A DNA stretch of 14,568 bases from Allosphingosinicella sp. GTDB lineage: Bacteria > Pseudomonadota > Alphaproteobacteria > Sphingomonadales > Sphingomonadaceae. Positions 6,608 to 12,976 of this stretch are shown one piece after another. The notes below the pieces were generated by a model. It searched no databases and had not been told where the DNA came from. It saw only the letters and a list, made by a program, of their open reading frames with translations. Numbering within the stretch: position 1 is the stretch's first letter; every line of letters starts with the position of its first letter. Location: the NCBI GenBank assembly GCA_030146745.1, contig JASLBD010000040.1:1-14568 (forward strand), written 5' to 3'. The position numbers and the translations under genes are program-made.

Positions 6608-9043
6608 TCATTCATATTTGAGCGCTCCGATCGGATTGGCCCGAGCCACCTTGAAGCTGTGCACCGCCACCGCCGCTCCGGCGATCAGCGCTGCGGCCAG
6701 GCTGGCCAGGAGGAAGGCCGACACCGGCATGTCGATCCTGAAGGCGAACTGGCCGAGCCATCGGCTGGCGACCAGGAAGGCAACCGGCCAGGCGATCAGA
6801 TTGGCGGCAAGGACGGGTTTGAGCAGCTGCCACAGCAGGAGCCGGAAAATGTCGCCTGACCGGGCTCCGAGCACCTTGCGCAGGGCGATCTCCTTCGTCC
6901 GCCGCTCGACCGTAAAGGCGGCCATGGCGATCAGGCCGAGGCAGGAGATGATGATTGCGACGGCGGAGAAGAGGCTGAGCAGGGCCGCCTGGACCCGTTC
7001 GCGGGCGTAGAGCGCCTCGATCGCCTCGTCGAGAAACTCGCGATCCACGGCGTGGCCCGGAATGCGCCGGCTCCACATCCCGTCGACCGCGGCGAGGAAG
7101 CGCCTGGTGTCGGCGGTCCGGTAGCGGATCGAGATGGCGGTCCCCGGGGTTTCGTCGAGCCTGTAGATTTCCGGCCGCACCGAGCGATGCAGCGAGCGGA
7201 AGTGGAGGTCGGGCACCACACCCGTGACAATATAGGCCCGCCCGCCGCTGCGCAGGAGCTCGCCGACGGCCTGTGCCGGGTTGACGAAGCCGAGCGGGGC
7301 GAGGGCGGCCCTGTTTATCACCGCCGGGAAGACCGACCCGGCTTCGTCTTCATTCTCGGCCGCCCGGCGCATCGTGCCGGTGCTTCCGGCGAGCGGCCGC
7401 ACTCCGTAGGTGGCGAAAAAGGCGGAATCGACCTTATGATAGCCGAGCTGGATCGGCTTGACCGAACCGGGCCGGTCGACCGAGACATTGTCTTCCGACG
7501 GATCGGACGGAACCGCCGAAGAGAGGGCGGCGGCGACCACGTCCGGGTGCCGGGCGATCTCGTCCCGGAAGGCCGCCGCGAGGTCCGTGCCTCCGGATCC
7601 TTCGGGCGCCCGAACGATCAGCATGTCGCTCCGGTCGAAGCCGAGATCGAGGTCGCGGGCGAACCGTGTCTGAAGGACGATCACCATGGTCGTCGCGATC
7701 AGCGCTATCGAAATGGCGAACTGGAGGATGACGAGCGCGCTCCGAAGCTTTCCGCCGGCGACCCGCGCGGCGCCGCGATTGAGCACCGAGGCGGGCCGGA
7801 TGCGCGCCGCGACCACGGACGGGTAGAGGCCGGAGCCGAGCGCGGTGACGAGGATCGCGGCGCCGAGCAGGGCCCACAGCGCCCAGTCGCCGGCAAGGGC
7901 GGTGCCGCGCTCAAGGCCGAGCAGGCCGCCGAGCCAGGGCAAGGCGATTTCCGCGGCGGCCACCGCGAGCAGGGCGGCGAGGGCGACCAGGGTTACCGCC
8001 TCGACCATGAACTGGGCCAGGATCTGCCGCCCCCGCGCGCCCACCGTTTTGCGGAGTGCGACCTCGCGGGCGCGCAGGGTGGAGCGCGCGGCCGACAGGT
8101 TGGCGAAATTGATCGCGGCGATGAGCAGGATGAGAAGAGCGACCAGCGACAGCGCATAGATCGTCGTCCGGCTCGCGGGCGGCTTCATCGCGCCGATCGG
8201 CGCACCGTCGAAATGGACGTCGCGCAAAGGGATGAACCGGAATTTGTAGAATTCGTGAGGCGCCGTCTTCAGAAGCCCGGTCAGCCACTGGGGAAGGCTT
8301 CGATCGACGAAGGCGGGGAGACCCTTTTCGATCGCCGCGAGGTCGGCGCCCGGCTTCAGTCGCGCATATGTATGGAAATAGGCTCCGCCCCAGGCCTCCG
8401 GAATGGCCTTCGTCTCCTCGCCGGCGAGCGGGAAATAGCCTTCATGGGGAATGACGATGTCGAACTTCAGATGACTGTTGTGCGGGATCGTCTCGAACAC
8501 CGCGCTGACGACGAAATCGCGCGGTTCGGGCGTTGCGATGACCAGCCGCCGCCCAATCGCGTCGGCGGTGCCGAGATATTTGCGCGCGGCCCGTTCGCTC
8601 AGCACGACGCCGATGGGCTCGCGCAGCGCGCGGTCGGCCGCGCCGGACCGAAGCGGCAGCGCGAGGAGTTCGAGGAAGTTCGGATCGGCGACGATCATGT
8701 CCTCGCGGAAAGGCCGCCCGTCGCGAAGGACGGTGAGGGGCGCCGGATAGGCCCGGGTGACGTCCTCGATCTGCGGGAAATCCTTCAGCAGCGCCTCGCG
8801 CATCGGGCCGGGGGCGAGGGCGATCTCGTTCGGCTCCTGGCCCGGCACCGTCTCGACCGTGTCGATCCGGTAGAGCCGCTCGGTGCGCGGAAGCCAGCTG
8901 TCGTAGCTAAGTTCGGAGCTGACATGGACGAAGATCAGGATCACCGAGGCCAGCCCGGCCGCCAGTCCCAGCAGGTTGACGGCGGAGAGGAAGCGCTGCC
9001 GCTCCATCGCCCGGAAGCACATCTTGAAATAGTGAAGCCACAT
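6608..9043 (-). CDS. Two-half MacB/FtsX-type ABC transporter permease
   Basis: 811 aa inner-membrane protein with a duplicated layout. First half: membrane helix 20-41, MacB-like periplasmic core (~45-285), three helices (~295-318, 342-366, 385-412) with REVALRKTVGARGRQILAQF at 326-345. Second half: helix ~434-457, second periplasmic domain (~460-680), helices ~686-712, 738-760 and 775-795 with KEIALRKVLGARSGDIFRLL at 717-736, ending ANPIGALKYE. The LRK-x-x-GAR motifs are the FtsX-family coupling segment that contacts the ATPase. Such permeases usually act in mechanotransmission, lipoprotein or antimicrobial-peptide export rather than ordinary import. No MacB/LolD-type ATPase gene lies in the window, so it must use a partner elsewhere. 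The start at 9043 has GGAGG 10 nt upstream and begins the usual N terminus. Confidence 0.92.
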   Translation of the reverse strand: MWLHYFKMCFRAMERQRFLSAVNLLGLAAGLASVILIFVHVSSELSYDSWLPRTERLYRIDTVETVPGQEPNEIALAPGPMREALLKDFPQIEDVTRAYPAPLTVLRDGRPFREDMIVADPNFLELLALPLRSGAADRALREPIGVVLSERAARKYLGTADAIGRRLVIATPEPRDFVVSAVFETIPHNSHLKFDIVIPHEGYFPLAGEETKAIPEAWGGAYFHTYARLKPGADLAAIEKGLPAFVDRSLPQWLTGLLKTAPHEFYKFRFIPLRDVHFDGAPIGAMKPPASRTTIYALSLVALLILLIAAINFANLSAARSTLRAREVALRKTVGARGRQILAQFMVEAVTLVALAALLAVAAAEIALPWLGGLLGLERGTALAGDWALWALLGAAILVTALGSGLYPSVVAARIRPASVLNRGAARVAGGKLRSALVILQFAISIALIATTMVIVLQTRFARDLDLGFDRSDMLIVRAPEGSGGTDLAAAFRDEIARHPDVVAAALSSAVPSDPSEDNVSVDRPGSVKPIQLGYHKVDSAFFATYGVRPLAGSTGTMRRAAENEDEAGSVFPAVINRAALAPLGFVNPAQAVGELLRSGGRAYIVTGVVPDLHFRSLHRSVRPEIYRLDETPGTAISIRYRTADTRRFLAAVDGMWSRRIPGHAVDREFLDEAIEALYARERVQAALLSLFSAVAIIISCLGLIAMAAFTVERRTKEIALRKVLGARSGDIFRLLLWQLLKPVLAANLIAWPVAFLVASRWLGQFAFRIDMPVSAFLLASLAAALIAGAAVAVHSFKVARANPIGALKYE

Positions 9044-9118
9044 CGCCGTCCGCCTCCGCCTGGATCGGAAAAGCGGAGCAAGCCCGCGCGGCACCGTCAA
9101 GTGCATCGATTGCGGGAA

Positions 9119-9147
9119 TTGAGCCGAAGCGGGATATAACGTATCAT
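9119..9147 (+). promoter_or_regulatory. Candidate sigma70-like promoter for the serpin gene
   Basis: TTGAGC (9119-9124) and TATCAT (9142-9147) are separated by exactly 17 bp and lie 33 bp before the serpin ATG. The -35 matches TTGACA at 4 of 6 and the -10 matches TATAAT at 5 of 6. A good ribosome site, AGGAGA at 9170-9175, follows 5 nt before the start. Transcription start would be near 9154. This is a visual match only. Confidence 0.45.
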
Positions 9148-9180
9148 GCCACTGGCCGCTGACCCTGGCAGGAGATCGCC

Positions 9181-10428
9181 ATGTTCTTTCGATCCATGAT
9201 CCTTGCGGCAGCTTTGCTGTCCGCTTCTTGCGCCTCGCCGCAGCCGGAACCCCGGGAGCCGGCGCCGAAGCAGGATGGGGCGGCTCCCGCACAGGTCGAG
9301 AGGCCGGCGCCGGCGGACGTCGTGGCGGGGCAGGCCGAGTTCGGGCTCGAGCTCTACCGCCGGCTCGGAGCCGACCCCGGTAACCTGTTCCTGTCGCCCG
9401 CGAGCGTCTCGATGGCGCTCGGAATGGTCCATGCCGGCGCCGAGGGCGAGACCGCGGCGGAGATGGAGCGGGCGCTTCGCTATCCGGAGGGGGGCGTTCA
9501 CGAAGGCATGGCCGCCCTGCTCCGCAGCCTGCCGATCGCCGCGCAGGGCCGCCGGCTCAGCATCGCCAATGCCCTGTGGGTCCAGCAATCCTTTCCGCTG
9601 AAGCCCTCCTACGTCGAGACGGTCCGGCTTCATTACGGCGGCGGCGCCCGGCAGGTCGATTTCGTCGGGGCGCCGGTCGAGGCGATCGCGGCCGTCAACC
9701 GCTGGGCGGAAGGGCAGACCGCGGGCCGGATCAAGGGGATCCTCCAGCGCGAAAACGTCAACGACCGGACGCGCGTGGTGCTGACCAACGCCGTCTATTT
9801 CAAGGCCGACTGGCTGCTTCCGTTCCAGGCCGCCCAGACCCGGGCCAGGCCGTTCCGGCTGAACGGCGGCGGTTCGGTCTCGGTCCCGATGATGCGCCAG
9901 CGCGCCAATTTCAGGCTCCTCGAGACGCCGTCCTTCGAGGCCGTGGAGATGCCTTACAAGGGCGAGGAGCTGTCGATGCTGCTCTTCGTGCCCAAGGAGA
10001 CCGGCAGCCTGAAGCGGTTCGAGCAGGCTCTGGAAGGGCAGGCGCTGCTCCGCTGGGCCGAGCAGCTGATGTCGAGCGAGCGCCGGGACCTCGAGCTCGT
10101 CGTGCCCAAGCTCGAGCTGGAAACGAGGGCCTCTCTCGTCCCGCAGCTCCAGGCGCTCGGCATGAGACGCGCCTTCACTCAGACGGCGCAACTGGGCGGC
10201 ATGTCGCACGGCCGCCTTTATCTGAGCGACGTCCTCCACCAGACCTATTTGCGTGTCGACGAGAAAGGGACGGAGGCGGCGGCCGTCACCGCCGGGCTCG
10301 CGGAGATCGTCAGCATGCCGCGCCGGTTCCACGCAGACCGTCCCTTCTTCTTCGTCATCCGCGACAACCGCTCGGGCACCTTGCTATTCCTGGGCCGGAT
10401 CGAGCGGCCGTCCCCTCCCGAGGCCTGA
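9181..10428 (+). CDS. Serpin-family protease inhibitor, probable lipoprotein
   Basis: 415 aa. Serpins trap serine or cysteine proteases by a suicide mechanism in which the cleaved reactive loop inserts into a beta sheet. Here a signal sequence (1-16) ends LLSASC, so Cys17 may be lipidated, although Ser at -3 is not the usual Leu/Val. A Pro/Glu-rich tether (18-46) follows. Serpin landmarks: NLFLSPASVSMALGMVHAGA (63-82), NAVYFKADW (203-211), and FFFVIRDNRSGTLLFLGRI near the end. The hinge (Glu361 to Ala371, EKGTEAAAVTA) fits the inhibitory consensus, with Gly363 as P15, Thr364 as P14 and small residues behind. Counting as in alpha1-antitrypsin puts Val377-Ser378 at P1-P1', which would favour an elastase-like target (inference). 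It is likely envelope-exposed, guarding against foreign or own proteases. Confidence 0.93.
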   Translation: MFFRSMILAAALLSASCASPQPEPREPAPKQDGAAPAQVERPAPADVVAGQAEFGLELYRRLGADPGNLFLSPASVSMALGMVHAGAEGETAAEMERALRYPEGGVHEGMAALLRSLPIAAQGRRLSIANALWVQQSFPLKPSYVETVRLHYGGGARQVDFVGAPVEAIAAVNRWAEGQTAGRIKGILQRENVNDRTRVVLTNAVYFKADWLLPFQAAQTRARPFRLNGGGSVSVPMMRQRANFRLLETPSFEAVEMPYKGEELSMLLFVPKETGSLKRFEQALEGQALLRWAEQLMSSERRDLELVVPKLELETRASLVPQLQALGMRRAFTQTAQLGGMSHGRLYLSDVLHQTYLRVDEKGTEAAAVTAGLAEIVSMPRRFHADRPFFFVIRDNRSGTLLFLGRIERPSPPEA

Positions 10429-10431
10429 GCA

Positions 10432-10462
10432 ACGCCTTGGAGCGTGGACGGCCTCCAGGCGT
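10432..10462 (+). repeat. Stem-loop between serpin and lipoprotein genes
   Basis: ACGCC-T-TGGAG (10432-10442) pairs with CTCCA-GGCGT (10453-10462): ten base pairs with one bulged T and a 10-nt loop. It starts 3 nt after the serpin stop and ends 9 nt before the next ATG. It could reduce read-through, or fold over the start region of the second gene, which has no clear Shine-Dalgarno sequence. Confidence 0.6.
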
Positions 10463-10471
10463 TTCCCGGCC

Positions 10472-11413
10472 ATGAGACCGACGTTCCTGCCGCTGCTGGC
10501 GCTCGTCGCCTGCCAGCCTGTATCAGAGCCGGAGCCGGCCGCGCCGCCCCCACTTCCAGAGCCTGCGGCTCCGGCGGTCGTGCAGGCCTTGCCGAGGCAC
10601 TGGATCGGCGTCTTCACCATGGTCGAGGCGAACGGCGTCCGCGCCGGCGCCGCGCAGTTCCAGCTGAGGCTTGGGCTGGAGGCGCCCAATCATTTCCGGG
10701 CGATAAGGGGCTGCTACACGCAGCAGGGCTTCCTCGAGCCTCGCGGCGGCGCCTGGGCCGTCCGTCAGCGCGGCGGCATACAGGTCGACGAGCAATGCCT
10801 CGCACGTCAGGTCGGCCTGGGCAGGGGGTCGCCGGAAGGGCTGTTCCAGCATCGCGAGATCGTCCTGTCGCCCCCCGGGCCACTCTGGATCGCCGAGGGG
10901 AATGCGCGCTGGACCTATCTCCCGAACCCGGCCGCGCCGCCCTTGCCGCCCCCGCCGCCGCCTCCCGCGCCGCCTCGGCCCATGGGGTCGCCCGGAGGCG
11001 GGATCGACGAGTCAAACCTGGACGCCGCCGAGGCGCTCTATCGCCATCAGATCGGGAACAACGCCTCCGGCGGCCAGCGCAACGTCGCTTTGCTATGCCT
11101 CGGCGCGGGCACCGGTCCGGACCGCCTGTCGGACCCGCCGGCCGGCCTGCTCGCCCGCTTCGGCCGCCATGATCCACCCGTGAAGGGCTTCTCGGCCTGC
11201 CGGTGGAACGATGTCCGCTGGGCCGACCGGGCGACCGGCGCCCGGGCCATCGTCCATTACGTGACCGACCTGTCCTGCACTTCGGCCAGCCGCTGCACGG
11301 CGCGGGGCGGCTATCTCGAAGGCAATCTCAGCGCCTCGGGCAACCGCTACGAGCTGGAGCGCGGGAACGGCCGCTGGCAGGTCACCGCCGACGCGATGGA
11401 ATGGATTTCCTGA
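10472..11413 (+). CDS. Two-domain lipoprotein of unknown function with poly-proline linker
   Basis: 313 aa, not recognised as a named family. A short signal peptide ends in a textbook lipobox, LVAC (Cys14), so it should be a lipoprotein. A Pro/Glu-rich tether (15-40) leads to a compact N-terminal domain (~43-150, HWIGVFTMVEANGVRAGAAQ onward) with Cys81 and Cys109. A 15-residue poly-proline stretch (PPLPPPPPPPAPPRP, roughly 154-170) separates it from a C-terminal domain (~180-313) with Cys209, Cys243, Cys269 and Cys275, an even number that would suit two disulfides. The C-terminal domain includes RFGRHDPPVKGFSACRW and ends QVTADAMEWIS. The start is chosen for the signal peptide. It lies 43 nt after the serpin in the same direction, so it may be co-transcribed; no enzyme motif is visible. 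Confidence 0.82.
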   Translation: MRPTFLPLLALVACQPVSEPEPAAPPPLPEPAAPAVVQALPRHWIGVFTMVEANGVRAGAAQFQLRLGLEAPNHFRAIRGCYTQQGFLEPRGGAWAVRQRGGIQVDEQCLARQVGLGRGSPEGLFQHREIVLSPPGPLWIAEGNARWTYLPNPAAPPLPPPPPPPAPPRPMGSPGGGIDESNLDAAEALYRHQIGNNASGGQRNVALLCLGAGTGPDRLSDPPAGLLARFGRHDPPVKGFSACRWNDVRWADRATGARAIVHYVTDLSCTSASRCTARGGYLEGNLSASGNRYELERGNGRWQVTADAMEWIS

Positions 11414-11425
11414 ACAAAAGGGAAG

Positions 11426-11440
11426 CGCCCAGGCCGGGCG
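11426..11440 (-). terminator. Weak hairpin terminator after the DUF2254 gene
   Basis: CGCCC (11426-11430) and GGGCG (11436-11440) form a 5-bp stem with a 5-nt loop in the 27-bp gap between two convergent stops. Read on the minus strand it directly follows the DUF2254 stop and is followed by CTTCCCTTTTGTT, a T-rich stretch as in an intrinsic terminator. On the plus strand nothing T-rich follows. Confidence 0.4.
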
Positions 11441-12760
11441 TCAGGAGGCGAGCCGATCCTCCACCTCCAGCAGCCGGGCCTGCAATTCTTCCCATGCCGG
11501 CCCTTCCAGCTCGAGCGCGGCCTGCCGGCCGAGCAGCCGGGCTTCCTCGAGGAGGGCCGTCCTGCGCCGCCTCGACGTCGCTCCGACGGCGATCCCGGCG
11601 AGCGCCTCCAGGAATATCTTGGCCGCGATCGGGCTTCCGGCCACCGAAGGCCGCATGGCGCCGAAGCTTCGGTTGAGATAATGCCCGAAATCGTCGGCGA
11701 TCGGCCTTACCCTTTCCTTGTCATATCCCTGCTGCTCGGGGCCCTCCACCAGGTTGCGGTCCGCGAGCCTGGCCAATGCGGCCGCCTGCCAGTGGAGGCT
11801 GGTGACGGCGGTGAAGGGATCGTTCACCCCGGGCGAGAGCGCCCGAAGCCCGATCTCGACCAGCTCGTCGATGAGGAATTCGAGATCCTGCTCCGGCGTT
11901 CTCGAATTGCCCAGGGAGAAGCAGTCCAGCACGGCCGCGGCGAGAGCGGGGTCGGCCGGGCCGGGCGAGACGTCGACCACCGGCAGATGGGGATGGATGA
12001 AGTCGCCGGTGCGGACGGCGAGGGAGAATATCGCGCCGTGGCGCCGGGCCAGCGAGTCGAGCTCGTGGAAGTCGATGATCTCGACATAGCCGACGCCGGT
12101 GGCGGCAATCGGCTCGCCTCCGGCCTGGGGCGGCGGCTCCTCCGACCCTCCTTGCGCGGGAAACCTGTCCTCGATGTCGGCGATCAGGCGACGCCCAATT
12201 CCGCCCAGCACCGTGTTGATCCGGATGCTGGCCGGGATGTGATGGAGGAAGTAGACGAGCATGGCCACGGCCAGCATCACGGACGCGCTCGAGACGAGCA
12301 TCGAGAGCTGGGGAACGAAGGCCGACGCCGCCTCGGCGGCCGTCTCGCCCGGGGCCGGCGCCTCCTCCGTGTTGCGGACGGTTCGGAGCACCAGGAGGTT
12401 GTAGACGAAGGTCGCGATGAAGATCCCGAGCGACACCTGGTTGCCGCGGTCGTTCATGAAGTTGTTGAGGAGTCGCGGCCCGTAATTGCCCGAGGCATAG
12501 GCCACCGCGGCGATGGTGATGGCGAACACCGTCGAGGAGATGGCGATCATCCCGCTCGCGATGACGGTGAGCTGCGCCCTCGCGCCTTCCGGACGGCTTC
12601 CCTCGAACCATTCGAAGGCGGCGAGCCAGTGCGAGCCCCAGGTCCTGTCCAGGTGGATGGTCGTCCCGGCAAGGGCCACGGCGGCCACGGTCAGGATGGC
12701 GGGGATGAACCAGTAGCTCGCCTTGACGGCGAGCCAGGAGGCGCGGAACCTGCTCCTCAT
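11441..12760 (-). CDS. DUF2254 family membrane protein
   Basis: 439 aa, inner-membrane protein of the widespread but uncharacterised DUF2254 family. Four membrane helices lie at ~17-35, 65-88, 110-128 and 150-175; the remaining ~260 residues are soluble. Family landmarks are the segment SSTVFAITIAAVAYASGNYG (75-94), then GPRLLNNFMNDR, LGIFIATFVYNLLVLRTVR, and ALSPGVNDPFTA in the soluble part. The last ~45 residues are Arg- and Glu-rich, probably helical. The start at 12760 (MRSRFRASWL) is the last possible one before the first helix; ribosome site is poor, and the much longer frame running back to 14563 is antisense to the neighbouring gene. It is divergent from the coiled-coil gene and convergent with the lipoprotein gene. 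Function unknown; a channel- or sensor-like role is only a guess. Confidence 0.9.
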   Translation of the reverse strand: MRSRFRASWLAVKASYWFIPAILTVAAVALAGTTIHLDRTWGSHWLAAFEWFEGSRPEGARAQLTVIASGMIAISSTVFAITIAAVAYASGNYGPRLLNNFMNDRGNQVSLGIFIATFVYNLLVLRTVRNTEEAPAPGETAAEAASAFVPQLSMLVSSASVMLAVAMLVYFLHHIPASIRINTVLGGIGRRLIADIEDRFPAQGGSEEPPPQAGGEPIAATGVGYVEIIDFHELDSLARRHGAIFSLAVRTGDFIHPHLPVVDVSPGPADPALAAAVLDCFSLGNSRTPEQDLEFLIDELVEIGLRALSPGVNDPFTAVTSLHWQAAALARLADRNLVEGPEQQGYDKERVRPIADDFGHYLNRSFGAMRPSVAGSPIAAKIFLEALAGIAVGATSRRRRTALLEEARLLGRQAALELEGPAWEELQARLLEVEDRLAS

Positions 12761-12976
12761 GGAGGGCCGGGGTCTTGGGCGGGCGCAATCATCAGGCCCG
12801 GCAACGAGCGCGCGTCCAATTGGTGCCGATTCGTCGTCTCGGCGCGAGTTGCGGCGGGATCCCTCGGTCGGGGATTGGAGCGGCGCGCAACCAATGCGGA
12901 TCGTTGAACGTCCATCTCCCGGGTCCCGCGATTGCCGCGGGAGCCCATTCGATGCCGCCGCCCGGAACAGCCTCCC
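12761..12976. promoter_or_regulatory. Divergent intergenic region with CCAAT/ATTGG motifs
   Basis: 216 bp between two divergent genes, so it must carry both promoters unless they are elsewhere. It contains the palindrome CCAATTGG (12816-12823) and an inverted pair ATTGG (12874-12878) and CCAAT (12891-12895) 12 bp apart: four copies of one 5-mer half-site. This looks like possible regulator binding sites. I found no convincing -35/-10 pair in either direction. Confidence 0.4.
12921..12946. repeat. GC-rich stem-loop upstream of the coiled-coil gene
   Basis: TCCCGCG (12924-12930) and CGCGGGA (12936-12942) form a perfect 7-bp stem with loop ATTGC. The stem extends by GGG (12921-12923) with CCC (12944-12946) past one bulged G, giving 10 pairs. 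It lies 30 bp before the ATG, so it may sit in the 5' leader. No T-run follows. Confidence 0.65.

Noticed and set aside
6532..6621. 29-codon plus-strand frame in the convergent gap
   Set aside because: No ribosome site, no recognisable protein, and it overlaps the long hairpin and the permease end.
9072..9100. TTGACG on the minus strand as a -35 for the permease
   Set aside because: The hexamer is good, but at 16-18 bp spacing the -10 would be TCCGCT or similar, which does not match.
7052..9139. 695-codon plus-strand frame opposite the permease
   Set aside because: Translation is Arg/Glu/Gly-rich with no hydrophobic or family pattern, while the minus strand encodes a complete FtsX-type permease.
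9097..10332. Long minus-strand frame opposite the serpin gene
   Set aside because: Shadow frame; serpin motifs are intact on the plus strand.
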